DNA of 64,000 bases, from assembly GCA_011033025.1 (NCBI GenBank), contig WFMF01000181.1:124001-188000 (forward strand), given 5' to 3'. This stretch comes from Beroe forskalii (taxonomy: Eukaryota; Ctenophora; Nuda; Beroida; Beroidae). The translations under genes and the position numbers were made by a program. Within the stretch, counting starts at the first letter, position 1; each line of letters opens with the position of its first letter. Below are positions 21,786-34,800 of the stretch, in pieces. The notes beneath the pieces are model-generated. The model had not been told where the DNA came from and searched no databases. It worked only from the letters and a program-made list of their open reading frames with translations.

Positions 21786-22512
21786 GACCTAAGTGTACCA
21801 AGTGTACCAAATTATGGGATTTGGTACAAGTGTATGTAACCCGAAAATTAGTCGTCACATTTTGATGAAACTTTCCAGTTAGCTCAAGCATGACCCAAAG
21901 AACATATAACCGTCAAAAAATTAGGGGGTCTATATGCTAGCTTACGAGCTATATTCAAACACAAGAAAATATAATTTTAGCGATTTTATCAGTATTTTGG
22001 TACAACGATTGCTTGAAAACTGGTCGTCACATTTTAATAAAACTTTCCAGTTAGGTCGAGCATGACTAGAAGAACATAAAATGTCAAAAAAATAGAGGGT
22101 CTATATGCTAAATTTCGAGATATCCCCGAACACAAGGAAATACCATTTTCTTTTGTTTTGTTATAGCTCGGAAGTTAGCTCATAAACCACCCAATTTTTT
22201 GACGTTTTTATGTTAGTTGGGCCATAGTCGACCTAATTGGAATTTCTCATAAAAATGTGACGACCAGTTTTCGAGTAATCGATGTACCAAAATACCGTAA
22301 AAATCGCTAAAATAACATTTCCATGTGTTGGATTTTATCTCGAAAGTTAGCACATAGACCTACCAATTTTTTGACGTTTCTATATTCTTTGGGTCAAGCT
22401 TGACTTAACTGAAAAGTTTCTTTAAAATCTGACTAGTAGATTTCGCAAAATTGTTGTACCAAAACACCTTACTTCCGGCAGTATTCTTGGTACACTTTCG
22501 ATTTATGTCCTA
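21786..22512. mobile_element. TIR element with doubled inner arms
   Basis: The left arm holds two direct copies of a block (GTCGTCACATTTT, AAACTTTCCAGTTAG, GGGGTCTATATGCTA), and the right arm holds two inverted copies (AAAAATGTGACGACCAG and related). The ends are GACCTAAGTGTACCAAGTGT and, on the other strand, GGACATAAATCGAAAGTGTA. No protein is encoded. A relative lies at 18009-18175. Confidence 0.65.
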
Positions 22513-23218
22513 CTGTGCCACAACGAGAAGGTGTTCGGGCATTATTGTCACAAAATTGTCACAATTTTTACATGATCCGGCTTGAGGTTTATTTAGATTT
22601 ATGTCACAATTTTACATTAACTTTATATGAATTCCGTCTGATTCCGTTAATTAAAGTATCATCATGTCTGTACCGCTGGAGCCTGGAGGGCTCTCTCTGT
22701 CCCCTCCCACTCTGTGGCTTTACTAAGTTACTATGTCAAGCAATGGCACTAAGATATGACGTCATATCACTGCACCTCTCCGTAACATAAATACATGCTA
22801 CATGGTTAGTAAAATGCAAGTGAAACTTAATATCTCAGTTCTGTATTTTCTCGGAAACAGCATTAGGTATCGGCTTGCTTGTGTCGAGCTACGTACGCAC
22901 TGACCTGTAATTTTTGTGACAATTTTGAGCTCGAACATCTACTGGCCACAACTGCAAATTAGTCGTGAATGTACGGCGCGGATACCTTTTATCATACCAC
23001 AAACGTACGAAACGCGCATTTGTAGTTTTTAAATGAGCGAGCCAGTTCGCGCGCGCGCGGTGCGCCGCTCGCCACGCGATCGAAGCGGTGACCGACCACA
23101 CCACATGTTACGTGTCCCTGTTTGTTCGTGCTCGCAAAACAAGGCTCTGCAACATGGAGTAAGATCGACCACGGTGGAAAATATTAGCCAAAAACCGAAT
23201 TTGAAATTTCCGAGATTA
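22513..23218. other. Spacer without a recognised gene
   Basis: Contains a GC-rich patch near 23040-23100 (GCGCGCGCGGTGCGCCGC). Short frames on both strands show no family. Probably repeat-derived. Confidence 0.35.
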
Positions 23219-23570
23219 TCTCATGAATGAGAAGCGCGCCGCACTGTCTCATGAATGAGAAGTGCGCCGCACTGTCTCATGAATGAGAAGTGCGCCGCAC
23301 TGTCTCATGAATGAGAAGTGCGCCGCACTGTCTCATGAATGAGAAGTGCGCCACACTGTCTCATGAATGAGAAGTGCGCCGCACTGTCTCATGAATGAGA
23401 AGTGCGCCGCACTGTCTCATGAAAGAGAAGTGCGCCGCACAGTCTCATGATGATGAATGAGAAGTGCGCCGAACTGTCTCATGAATGAGAAGTGCGCCGC
23501 ACTGTCTCATGAATGAGAAGTGCGCCGCACTGTCTCATGAATGAGAAGTGCGCAGCAGTCTCATTAGATC
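23219..23570 (+). repeat. 28-bp minisatellite, about 12 units
   Basis: The unit TCTCATGAATGAGAAGTGCG plus CCGCACTG repeats with few changes; one unit has an extra TGA and a few have single-base changes. Each unit holds the palindrome TCTCATGAATGAGA-like arm and GTGCGCCGCAC. Confidence 0.9.
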
Positions 23571-23932
23571 CGGTTTAACTTTAAATAAGACCATTTAAAC
23601 AATATAAACATTTGTTTTTTGATTAGTAAAATGAGGAAATATTAAGATTCAAATTTGAAACATGAAGTATTCAATTTCAACCAAATCGAAAAACACCGCG
23701 TATTTCGATTCTTCAAACGCGTACACTTATTCGGTGTCAGATCGAAGATTGTTAGTCGATAGGTAAGAATTTACTGTCGAATTGGACTAGTTTCTATTTC
23801 TAAAATTGCGATTAAATTTGCCATTAAAATTCAAATTGAATCATATACCAAAAACAGATTTAAAAATTAGAACGTCCTATATTATTAAACGTCCGGATTA
23901 TTAAACGTCCGGATTGTGACAAGCGGGTGTTA
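23571..23932. other. 3' flank of the zinc-finger gene
   Basis: AT-rich, with a short duplication ATTATTAAACGTCCGGATT at about 23879-23915. No gene seen. Confidence 0.35.
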
Positions 23933-25832
23933 TCATTTATCAATGATAATTTCATCTTGAGGTACGACCGGTCTGAGGGGTAACTCAATGGTAACCGGAG
24001 AGCTGCATCTTACTGCCGTGCTTCTCCTACCATCTACCTTCTTCTTCCGACTATCCTTGGAAGGCTTCGACTTGGAACTGGACGAAGGCTGAAATGTTGG
24101 GTTCTCAAAAAAAACGAGGCACATAAACATTCCACAAGAATTCATGCGATAAAACCAAAAAAGAATACTAGCAGATCATCAATCACCAGCATACTCAATG
24201 ATCCCCCTCAACTTACCAGTGTCTTTTCCTTGCAGGCGCCCTCACAACCAGACACCCCACAAGAACTGCACTTGCTCAGGTGGGTAGCTTCGTGCGCCAG
24301 TAGTGCCTGGTGGCCAGAGAACGTCTCCTTGCAAAACGTACAGCACATATCTGAAGGGAAGCTAATTAATGGTGATTCAAAAGTCTTGTCCTCCTTTACT
24401 TTTCGATAGTTTGTAAAGAAAGGAATAAATATAATCAAATATCATGCCCAAATCATGCTCGTAATATGATCAAAGATTTATGCAACTGTCATAATCGAAT
24501 GAATTAAGAAGAAAAAGAATGAATAAAGAAGAAATTTCCTACGATTTTCCTTGAACCATCACTGATTACACAGTAGAACGTGCATACAACCGCAACGGCA
24601 CCTATATTATCTAAAATTTTGTGATATGAACTTTTGAGAATGCTCACCACTTTGACTTGCCATGAGCAAGTCTGGCATTTGCACGATAATCTCAGGAGCC
24701 GTCCTCTTGATGCTGTGATCCCGGAGTCTCCCGGCGGGCCCTGTTTTCTGAGTCCTCTTCGCGTCCTTCTCTGAGCTAGGATCCTTAATAACCTTTTCTG
24801 AGCGAGGGGCGGACTTTTTTCCCTGCCCCTTGTGGTTCTGCCAGAGGTGTTTGTCGTAATCGCCCTTGGTGCACACCCGCTTCGTACACAAGTGGCAGTT
24901 GTATGGACTTGCTTTCCCTTCCGCTCTTTTCCTGCGAATTCGTCAATTTCAAGATTATGAGAGGCATGCGCAAAGTTATCATTATGAAATCACTTATGCA
25001 GTTTGAATTTTTGGGTGCAGCTTGGGGGTTGCGGTCAAAATTTTGCCAAAAATGATGATTTTAGTCATAATTTGTTCTAACCTTCTGACAATTATCAGCA
25101 AATTTGGGCCGAAGCAGAAGAGCAAAAGCCGAGGGCTTCAAAATTACCCAAGCTGAGTCGTGGATTGACTTATCCACCGCCAGCTCTTATCATTCCCCAC
25201 TTTCATGTTTTGGTGCTTCTGAAGTCCTGTCAGAGTCGGCCATGTTTTCTTACAATCTATGCACTCGAACGGGAAGAGATTCTCATGCGTCAGTTTGTGT
25301 CGATTAAGGTCTTCTTCAAACCCGTACGAATAGAAACATCTGAAACGATAATAATGAACTTTCATGGGCATGAAGCCTTCACCTACATTACTAAGACAGA
25401 TTTCACAACTCTAAGGGTCATTCTCCAGCCAATATTATGATAACATAGCATAGAAATAGGAGGGGGTGACTTATGTAACCTACCATGTAATTGATTCATC
25501 AAAAATTCCATAAGTTATAATCTGCAATCAAGACGTTTGCATTACAACCCTCATCAGCAATCTGGGTAAAGAGGGCGGTCTGGAACTACGATAAACCAGT
25601 AGCTGTAGAGGCTCTACGAACAATCTCAAGAAAATTGCTTGTTTGGAAACCAACGGTGGGGCTGGCAATGTGCCGATAAAAAACACCAAATAATAATTTC
25701 CAAATAAGAAGTACCTGGAGCAGCGAAGAGAGCGTCTGTTGGCACACTTTATCCGGTGAGCATCCAGCTGGAACATGACGCCGAACACCCTCCCACACGC
25801 CTCACACAGCACTCCCCACGCGCTCTTCTTGC
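23933..25832 (-). CDS. C-terminal C2H2 finger exons of the zinc-finger gene
   Basis: Fingers read as VLCEACGRVFGVMFQLDAHR, LRCSRCFYSYGFEEDLNRHK, FECIDCKKTWPTLTGLQKHQ, YNCHLCTKRVCTKGDYDKHL and DMCCTFCKETFSGHQALLAH. The last exon (23933-24088) encodes a basic Ser/Lys tail (KSKPSKDSRKKKVDGRRS, possibly a nuclear signal) ending DEIIIDK. Junctions 24648-24931 to 24217-24350 and on to 23933-24088 agree in phase. The donor of the second exon is uncertain (25201 or a little lower). Confidence 0.7.
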
Positions 25833-28800
25833 CTGCGGAGAAAGCACGCTAGTACGACACTTTATCTCACGATACTTTATCTGAGGACACTTTATCTGAG
25901 GACACTTTATATGAGGACACTTTATCTGAGGACACTTTATCTGAGGACACTATATCTCACGACACTTCATCTAACGATACTTTATCTCAGGAATCTTCAT
26001 CTCAGGACAAATTATCTCACAACACTTTATCTGAGGACACTTGATCTCAGGAAACTTCATCTCAGGACAATTTATCGCAGGACACTTTATCTCAGGACAC
26101 TTCAACTCACATCAATTTATCACACGACACTTCATCTCACAACACACCATCTCACGACACTTCTGACTTCATCTCACGAAACTTCATCTCAGGACAATTT
26201 ATCTCACGACACTTCATCTAATCCAATGTCTTATCTATAAAGGTGTATGGGTATACTACAAACATAACAAAATACTGTACATCGATTTTCTAATTCAAGG
26301 ATTGACATAAGAGGCGGAAGAGACTAAACTGTGAATCATCAGCGGTTACCCTACAGTTGTAAGGTCTCCCTGCCATCTGCGATGTAGGTGTCCCATCAGC
26401 AGGTGACAAGGGAAACGGAGGGGTTTCGGCCCACGTACCCCCTCACAGCTTGCTAACTGCAGGGCTGGGCCACCCAGGACTCCGGATTCCTGAGCAACAC
26501 AGTTTAGAGGGAAGGGGAGGAAAAGGAAAGAGTTCAGTAGAGGCAAAAGGTCAATGAGTGTTATTAAATTCGGGTGAAACATCTTAATGTTACGCTATTT
26601 AAAACCTGAAAGTGGAAGTTAAAATGAATGGGAGGTTACAGGTATCTGCCTGTCCAGCCCCACATTCAGTCCCAAGCTGATCATACAGTAAGTTGCTCAA
26701 GGTCAGCAACAAGCTGCACAACTATCCAGTACAGAATGTGAAGAACCTCGTGTGCCAATACCTAAACAAATTGATCTAAAATTGTACTGTTATCTAAAAT
26801 TGCATATTTCTGAAAGACTAAGCTATTCTTATTAAGGCAACGTTTAATAATGTCTACAAGATTGAGTTACTATATCCTCTTTCAATCAGTTTTGGAAAAC
26901 TTTTTAAGATTGAAGAGGAAAGTTTCTAATTCAGTACAAATGTTAGCATACCTAAGGATTTGACTATAGAATACATTATGGCCTACTTCTAGAGGGATAT
27001 TACTCTGTGGAAATGTTAAGGAAACTACAGAGAAATTAAAGTCATCGGTCTTGTTATATACAGACACAATAACCTTGCTTGGTTGGATAGAAATATTGAG
27101 GTCCAGGTAGTTCACGTTCTTATTGTCATTACCTGACCTCTCCATTTCAAGAGAAGGATGGTAGATTTGTTTGATTAGAGCTTCAAAATTGAGATAATTA
27201 GTGGTGATAAGATCATCGACGTAGCGTCGTGTTTTAGAAAGAATCTTAGCTAGGGAAAACTTTTTGGACTTTAAAAGATTTAGCATGAAGTTAAACTCTC
27301 GTTTAGCGAGAGTGAGATCCGCGATGGGGGAACTGGAATTTCCACCCATGGGGATTCCTAAGACTTGGATAAAAACTTTACCTGCGAAACTATATAGGTG
27401 TGATAGATGATAAAATGAACTGCTTCTTTGAGCTGATCTCTATCAAAACTATGGTAGCCATCATAGACCTTCTTCATGAAGAAACACTTATTTGTATCAT
27501 ATTTACAAATATTTATGTACTTGTTTCTTTCAGAGAAGATCAGATCTATAACTTCTCCAATCATATCATCAACTTCTTTAAGGTCTAAATTGGTATATAA
27601 AGTGGTAAAGTCGTAAATTTGGAGATTAAATGCTTCACTGCTCTGCAGTGACTCAAGAAACTGTGCAGAAGAATCTATGCTCCAGAACACATTGACACCA
27701 CTGTTATTGTATATTGTCTGACAATACTTCTTGAAGTATTCTCGTAGGAGTTTAAGACTACAATTAACAAGGATGTTCAGCTGTTTAGTAGCACAGCTTC
27801 TCGCCCCAGCTATGATGCGTGCTTTGTATGGGTTCTTGTGGAGTTTAGGATTCCAGAACAGCCGTGGTAGACACATGTTTTGGTCGTCGATGGTGATGGA
27901 GTACTTGTCTCGTAGTGTCGAAGCGATTTGTTCGACGTAGAAGTCAGGGTCGTTTGGGAGAGGAGAGTAGGTTTTGTTACCCGTACATTCTAATGTATCA
28001 GTGTCAAAACCAAGTTCTTTGAGAAGAGTTATAACATAGAACTTCTTACAGATAAAAGCGAAGTTGTTAGATGCTTTATCGATAGTACAAATGATATAAA
28101 GCTTCTGAAGACGTTTCAGTTCTTCCTTGACACCCTCTCTCTCAAGGACATTGTCTTCAGTTTGTTCAAAGACATGTGGATGGTTGTCTTTATAAAATCT
28201 AAGTCTATTATTAACGATATCCGACACTCTGCTATACCAAAAATCAAAAGCAGCATTCTTCAAGTGATACTTCTTACTTTTGCTCTTGATAAAGCTTGTC
28301 AAATCATCGTCAATACTAGCTTTGATCTCTGACACAGTCTGATGACAAGGAATTCTAAATTTACTACCGAAAGATAAAATATTTCTTAAATCTGGATCAT
28401 TGGCAATACTCAAGTCACCAGTAATAATATGCCCTAGTGGCTCATAATTATAAGATGATAAACTACAGTTACATTGAGAATTTAGAATTGCTCGAACATC
28501 AGTAATGGTAAGATTTTTAAGGAATTTGCTGTAATTACAAACGGATAAACTAAGAGGTTTACTATAACGATAGTAAACGCGTAGAGGAGACTTCTCTTGT
28601 AGAGGAGGAGGAAGAAGCTTGACAACGGATTTATCTGAGAGAATGGACTGAAATTTCAAATTATCCATAAATTTACTATTAAATGATAAAACTAGATGTT
28701 CACGTTCCTTGATTTTCTCAGCCTCATTCACTTTGAATTTAGGTGAGAATGTCCTACAAAATGATTTACAGATATTGTACAAAATTCCAGAATTAACACT

Positions 28801-31800
28801 AGCCAAATTAAATAGGGAGTTAAGGAATATGTTAAGGAATATGATCTCAGAGTTTTAAATAAGGAATGGTCAAAATTAGTAATAGAGTCTTTGAAAAGAA
28901 CGAGATTATCTGCAATCTCTTCTTTACTCCTATTCTTACAAGAGGCTCTCTTACTGCCTCTGCCACGTTTATAACGTTTGATGAAACCATTAAAATAGTT
29001 GACAGTAATACCTTGCGATATACTGCCAAATCCCTTCTTTTTATCATTAAGGCCTAAGGGATACGCTGTACCCAACCTGTCAATCCAGTAGTCCTCCAAA
29101 CTACACAAATCATTCTTCACGTCGGTTGAAATGTCCTTATCGACGTAATCAATGATCTGGATAGTTGCTTCACAGAAGCAATGACCAGGAAGGTTAAAAT
29201 GCTCATAGATAAATGTGGAGGCATTATTCTTCACACCCGATCTATGACCATTCATACGCTTGTGAAGTGGCTGACTGGTTTCACCAACGTACTGTTTTTG
29301 ACAAGAGGAACAGGTGATAAGATATATAACATTGGCATTCTTACAGGAGATATTAAGACTATCATGACAAAATATGAATTTATTATTAAATGTACTACTA
29401 CAAAAGGTTTTACTAGTGACAAAGGACTTGCAGGTTAGACATCCCTTACTATTACAGAGGAGGAAGTGGGAAGAAGTTACGCTATTGATGTCTAACCACT
29501 TTGCAAGATTTTTGTGATAAAATTTGTTGCTACGTTTAAGTCATGTTATTACAACTCCCTTTGTCAGAAGTGACCCTCCTATACACACCGACTCAAGGTA
29601 TGTAAAGGGAGAGGGACCGGACATCACCCTACTGGTGTGGGGCTGCCACACTTAAGGCGGGCGATAGATGACATGAATCTAAACAGATTCTCCCACCATC
29701 ACACTACAGCCTGGCGGGGGGCCATACGGCCATAAGCCCACCTTATCACCGGATCACATAGTGCTGCTGCTTCTCGCGCCAGAGCATGGCGGGCAGCTCA
29801 CGCCAAGAGAATGTATTTACATGACAAACGGATAAAGTGAATGCATCTGGAATAATCAATGAACAAGAAAATCAAAGGGAATAGAGACCACGATATAGTA
29901 ATAATAGTGTATAAATTCATATTCAAGCTATCAATTCTGTGCCCAACGGGGCGGAGGAACCGGCCACCAGGAGAAACACCATGATATGGATCTAATCCAA
30001 TGTCTTATCTATAAAGGTGTATGGGTATACTACAAACATAACAAAATACTGTACATCGATTTTCTAATTCAAGGATTGACATAAGAGGCGGAAGAGACTA
30101 AACTGTGAATCATCAGCGGTTACCCTACAGTTGTAAGGTCTCCCTGCCATCTGCGATGTAGGTGTCCCATCAGCAGGTGACAAAGGGAAACGGAGGGGTT
30201 TCGGCCCACGTACCCCTCACAGCTTACAACTGCAGGGCTGGGCCACCCAGGACTCCGGATTCCTGAGCAACACAGTTTAGAGGGAAGGGGGAGGAAAAGG
30301 AAAGAGTTCAGTAGAGGCAAAAGGTCAATGAGTGTTATTAAATTCGGGTGAAACATCTTAATGTTACGCTATTTAAAACCTGAAAGTGGAAGTTAAAATG
30401 AATGGGAGGTTACAGGTATCTGCCTGTCCAGCCCCACATTCAGTCCCAGGCTGATCATACAGTAAGTTGCTCAAGGTCAGCAACAAGCTGCACAACTATC
30501 CAGTACAGAATGTGAAGAACCTCGTGTGCCAATACCGTGAGACATTTTATCTCACGAAACTTCATCTCAGGAAATTTATCTCACGAAACTTCATCTCAGG
30601 ACAATTTATCTCACTCTCAGCACACTTCATCACACGACGGTTCATCTCAGGATAGTTCATCTCAGGCCACTTAAAATATTTCACCGATTGTCGATTGTAC
30701 ATTAACCACATCACCGACATTATGCCTTCAATGTTTAATTCCATTTCCAACAGGGTATCAGAGGATTATTCCATAATCTCAGAGTGCCAAAGCATGCCAA
30801 GTGCCAGGGGTTATGCGATGTTCGCAATCGCATTATCCCTTATATGAGTATGTGGGAGATACTGCGTGGGAATGGGCACATTTCATTATGAAGTCGGGCA
30901 GTACAAATAAAAATGTATTTTCTTCGGTTCACACTGTAAACTGCATGGATTTAAGTCAAAAATAGTTAATTATCTGGTCAGTCTCCTATATAAATCGAGA
31001 GCCCTCATTATCTATGGCAATGGCGTCACTCGGAAAATATATTTAAGCGCCTCTAGCGCTTTAAGGGTTAGGGTCAAGAGTTTTTAGGTTTAGGACAAGG
31101 ATTAAGGTTAGGGTTAGGTTTAAGATACATAAAGATTGGAGTGTTGATGTGTGACGCCACTCAGGGCCTATTACATGGGCGGCATACTCCAAGTCTTGGG
31201 GAACAGACATTTCATCTCACGACACTTCATCTCGCAATATGTCAGCTTTATGCAAATGTAAGGGTCTGGGTTAGGGTCAGGGTTAGGATTTGGGTTAGGG
31301 TCAGGATTAGCGTTTGGGCCAGGACAGGGAGATGAGGTGTCCTGAGATGAAATGTCCTGAGATGAGATGTCGCCCACTCCAAATCTTGACTTGCCGTCCG
31401 GGTGGTTGAGCTCCATGTGTTTTTCGTAGTGTTCCTTGACACAGAACGCCATCTTACACATGTCACAGCACTGCAACGTACTGCAGGGAAATCAACATTA
31501 GGAAACACCACATCAATCCTAATGAAGAGACTTTGAACGAACACTGACACACTCTATCAAAATCTGCCCTATTGCCAACTCAGAATTCGGAAAAAGGGAT
31601 AATAGGCTGATTGTCACGAGTTTAAACCCTGTCTCTCACTTTCATCTTCAAAGGTATAACTATGGTTATTGGTTATTCATTGGACAAGCTTCGTGTACAT
31701 CATATGTACTGTATACAGAGCGTATACATTTGTATGATACCCTAAATAGGTAGATAGCCCAGTAAGCCAACAAGACGTCAAGACACTACATTGCATAGAT

Positions 31801-34800
31801 TTGTACAATGTACAATTATAAACATAGTGTTAAAATGGATAATTTTAAATAACTCCATGAAAGCCAGGATTGCCAGCTTAGAGAACATTGTTCATATGCT
31901 TTAGGTAATAATTTAGGGCATCACCTTCTTGAAAATTACCCAAAACCCCGGGTTGAATGGTACGTGGTGAATGGGCCAGCAGATTGGCAAGCCATTTGGC
32001 ATGTGGGCTTAAAACCAGCGATTGTTTAGTAGATTCATACTTATGAAACTAACTTGAAATGAACTTCAAGTTGCTGGTCGTCAGTGAAAACTGTCTGGCA
32101 CTGCTGACAGAAGGCTTTCTTGACGGCGGTTCCTGCTGGAGCTAGCACCAGCGCACTCAGAGGCACCAGCTTGCCTGACAAAGGGCCATGTGTAAACGCA
32201 AGGAAATATTCTATCATTTTGTAGCAGAAACAGATCGCTGTTCGGGGGCGGGGGGTTGCCGTACTCGACGGCAGTCATCTCTGTGTGGATCGAAGGACTA
32301 CTAAAGAGAAAACTTTTAGGGGCTAACAATAAATATACTGAGTCTCTTTGTCAGAATCGGGGGCAAGGGGGAAGGCAGAGTCTACTTACTAACGACTTGC
32401 TTGACATTGGAAGCTTCTCCCTCTGAACTACACACGATCTGATTGGCTGCCATGAGGTCAGATGACGTCATCAGCACGGCGTGAGTAGTGCTGGCCCCGT
32501 TCTCTCCACTCTGCTGCTGCGGTATCCCCTCCACAACTTGCACGTTTCCCTGCAGCGTCACTAGGGAGGTGGTGCTGGGGGACAGCAGGGCGCCGGAATC
32601 CTCCTCTTTTATCGCTATGATGGGGATACCGCACGAGGTAGGAACTGTCACGTTCGGGGGATACGATTGGTTGAAGGTGGTCGTCGGAGCCATGTGATTG
32701 GTCGGTGATTGGTTGGAAGAGTCTGATGGAGGATTCTGATTGGTGGGTGGGCTGTATGGCGGTGGTGGTTGGTCGAATGGGTTGGACCAATTACTGTTCT
32801 GATTGTCTGAATAGGTCGAGGAGGTCTCTAAAGTGGACTCTAAGTCTACAACTGTGCTAGTTTCGAGTGGTTGATGAACTGGAGTAGGTACATCGGTTGA
32901 TGCTCCACTGCTGGAGTCCAGGGGTAGGGGAAGGATCTGTATTTCAGGGGACAGGGCGTTTCTCACTCTCTCCCGTTGTATCATGGTGGCTTCCATGATC
33001 TCAGGATCTTGACTTTGACCTGCAGGTTGGTGGTGGTGAAATAATGCAAATAAAATCTTTTCTGTCCAGGATAAATACTTCGTTATGGTACAGAGAAGTT
33101 TTATTTCAGCTCGTGAAGGGAAGTAACATGCTCGTACCCTGAGCTTCTTGACTCTCCATTAGGCTGTCTATGAGCAGTTGCAGTAACTCCGGCTCGTTGG
33201 ACAGTTGCTCTATTGCATCCTTCAGCTCTTCGTTTAAACCGAGATCCTGGAAGAGAAATACGTGAGGAATTATGGAAGGAAAATATGCGGAAAATTACCC
33301 AATTAAAAAGTTTCCAGCAAAATTGATAATAATTTCTTATATCGAACAAATATCAAACAAAGCAAAAACTAGCGATAATTACAAAGAAAAGGAACACAGA
33401 GTTGGTAACATCTCGAATGCCACACCAGCCCAATACCCACCATTGAGGTGGAGGATATGTCAGGTACGTTGGACTCCACGTCCACAATGGTCTCTGTCTC
33501 TGCGACATCACTCGAGTTCTTCTTAACGTTCTCAACACTCTCTCCCATCACTAGCCGGGGTCGCTTTCCTGCAGGGAGCCATTCACCAGGGTTAAACCCC
33601 GAAACTCGGCGATATATTGGCCGGCTGTGATACGTCATCAGTAACTTACATAAGCAGTAACTGAAACAATAATTAGCTTTAAACTCTCCGTTCGTGCAGT
33701 GCAAAGGAGACACTCTATGCTTCAGTTACTGTCCTGCTCTAGGAGAGCTCACTCGACAGACGGCAATTACTTTTCGCGCCAACTTCAGGCTGTTGGTAAA
33801 GCTAAGATGATCGATGTGTGAGGGTTATGGGCAGTTAACTAGGCTCTGTGCTCACAGCGCTCTGTCGATCAACCTCCTCATGTCCACATTCATAAAATCA
33901 ATATACCTTATTGGAAGACAGGTATGGCCAAATGAAAAATTACAAGTGCCAAAAAATCAATTTTTGAAATCATACTTGATCGCTTTTTGGGCCCAAGAAT
34001 CGAACTGATGCATTCCAATGTGATTTGATCCGTGTTGAAGTCCAGGAGTGCAAGCTCTTTTCGCATCTAAAAAGTTTAAGTTGGGATCAGGGATATCCTA
34101 TTGGAATTGAAAATTAATTCAGTCAACAGATTTCAATTATATCAGGCGAGAAACAATATCAAATAGAGACGGAATTTAATATAAATTTTGTTTGAAATAT
34201 GCTACATTCAGAAACGACTGCAACGCCTACAACTTTGAATAACATTGCTTTTCAGTTGCATGTTAAAGCACTAACCTTGTAACTCAGTTTTTGATGGTCT
34301 CCTTTGTTGAACTTCCTCATTACTTCTATTGCTCGGGCCTGACCTAGAATAAAGCTACAGTTCAAACCAGCATTTAAATCATCTTATCAACATTAAGTGG
34401 GTCCGAGCAGCTATTGTGTCAAATGTTGGTATATACAAAGTATGTTTCTCAACCCAACCCAGATAACAGATTGCGACTTGTATCTTTGTATACAGACGAC
34501 AAGATCGTGCTTGTATTTCACCCACAGTACGCAGTGACTCAACGAATCATTTTCAAATCCTATGCACTGCTTTTTTTTCAAACATCCAGACGCTTCTGAT
34601 AAACTTGGGGTGATTTACCAATAAGTCAAGATAACCTCGCTTATTGACGTAGTCTACATAAAATAGAGAGAATTCTCACCCTCTTGCGGGGGATGGTTGT
34701 GCTGCACTGTGATGTCAATGTGAGTACTGGGGCTGTCTGCCGTGTAGTAGATACGCGTCGGACACTTCATCTTGTACTTCGCTCTACACGACCATGTGGA

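Larger units (their letters stand above)
26221..30536 (-). mobile_element. Penelope-like element, permuted (N-terminal GIY-YIG) type, nearly complete
   Basis: Two direct 542-bp pseudo-LTRs bound the element (26221-26762 and 29995-30536) and differ at only a handful of positions, so the insertion is young. In sense order the interior holds a Cys-rich stretch (CNSKGCLTCKSF), a GIY-YIG endonuclease (NVIYLITCSSCQKQYVGET, about 29320-29050), then the RT, with FWNPKLHKNPYKARI, YDFTTLYTNLDLKEV, GIPMGGNSSSPIADL and RRYVDDLIT. Endonuclease before RT is the reverse of classical Penelopes and matches the Naiad/Chlamys-type clade described from invertebrates and algae. A few breaks are present, so this copy is probably inactive. 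It lies in an intron of the zinc-finger gene, in the same orientation as that gene. Confidence 0.88.

Noticed and set aside
23219-23570. CRISPR-like array
   Set aside because: Units are contiguous 28-bp repeats without unique spacers and the genome is animal.
25911-26240. 109-aa plus-strand Leu/Thr-rich repeat protein
   Set aside because: Produced by the 15-bp minisatellite; no conserved family.
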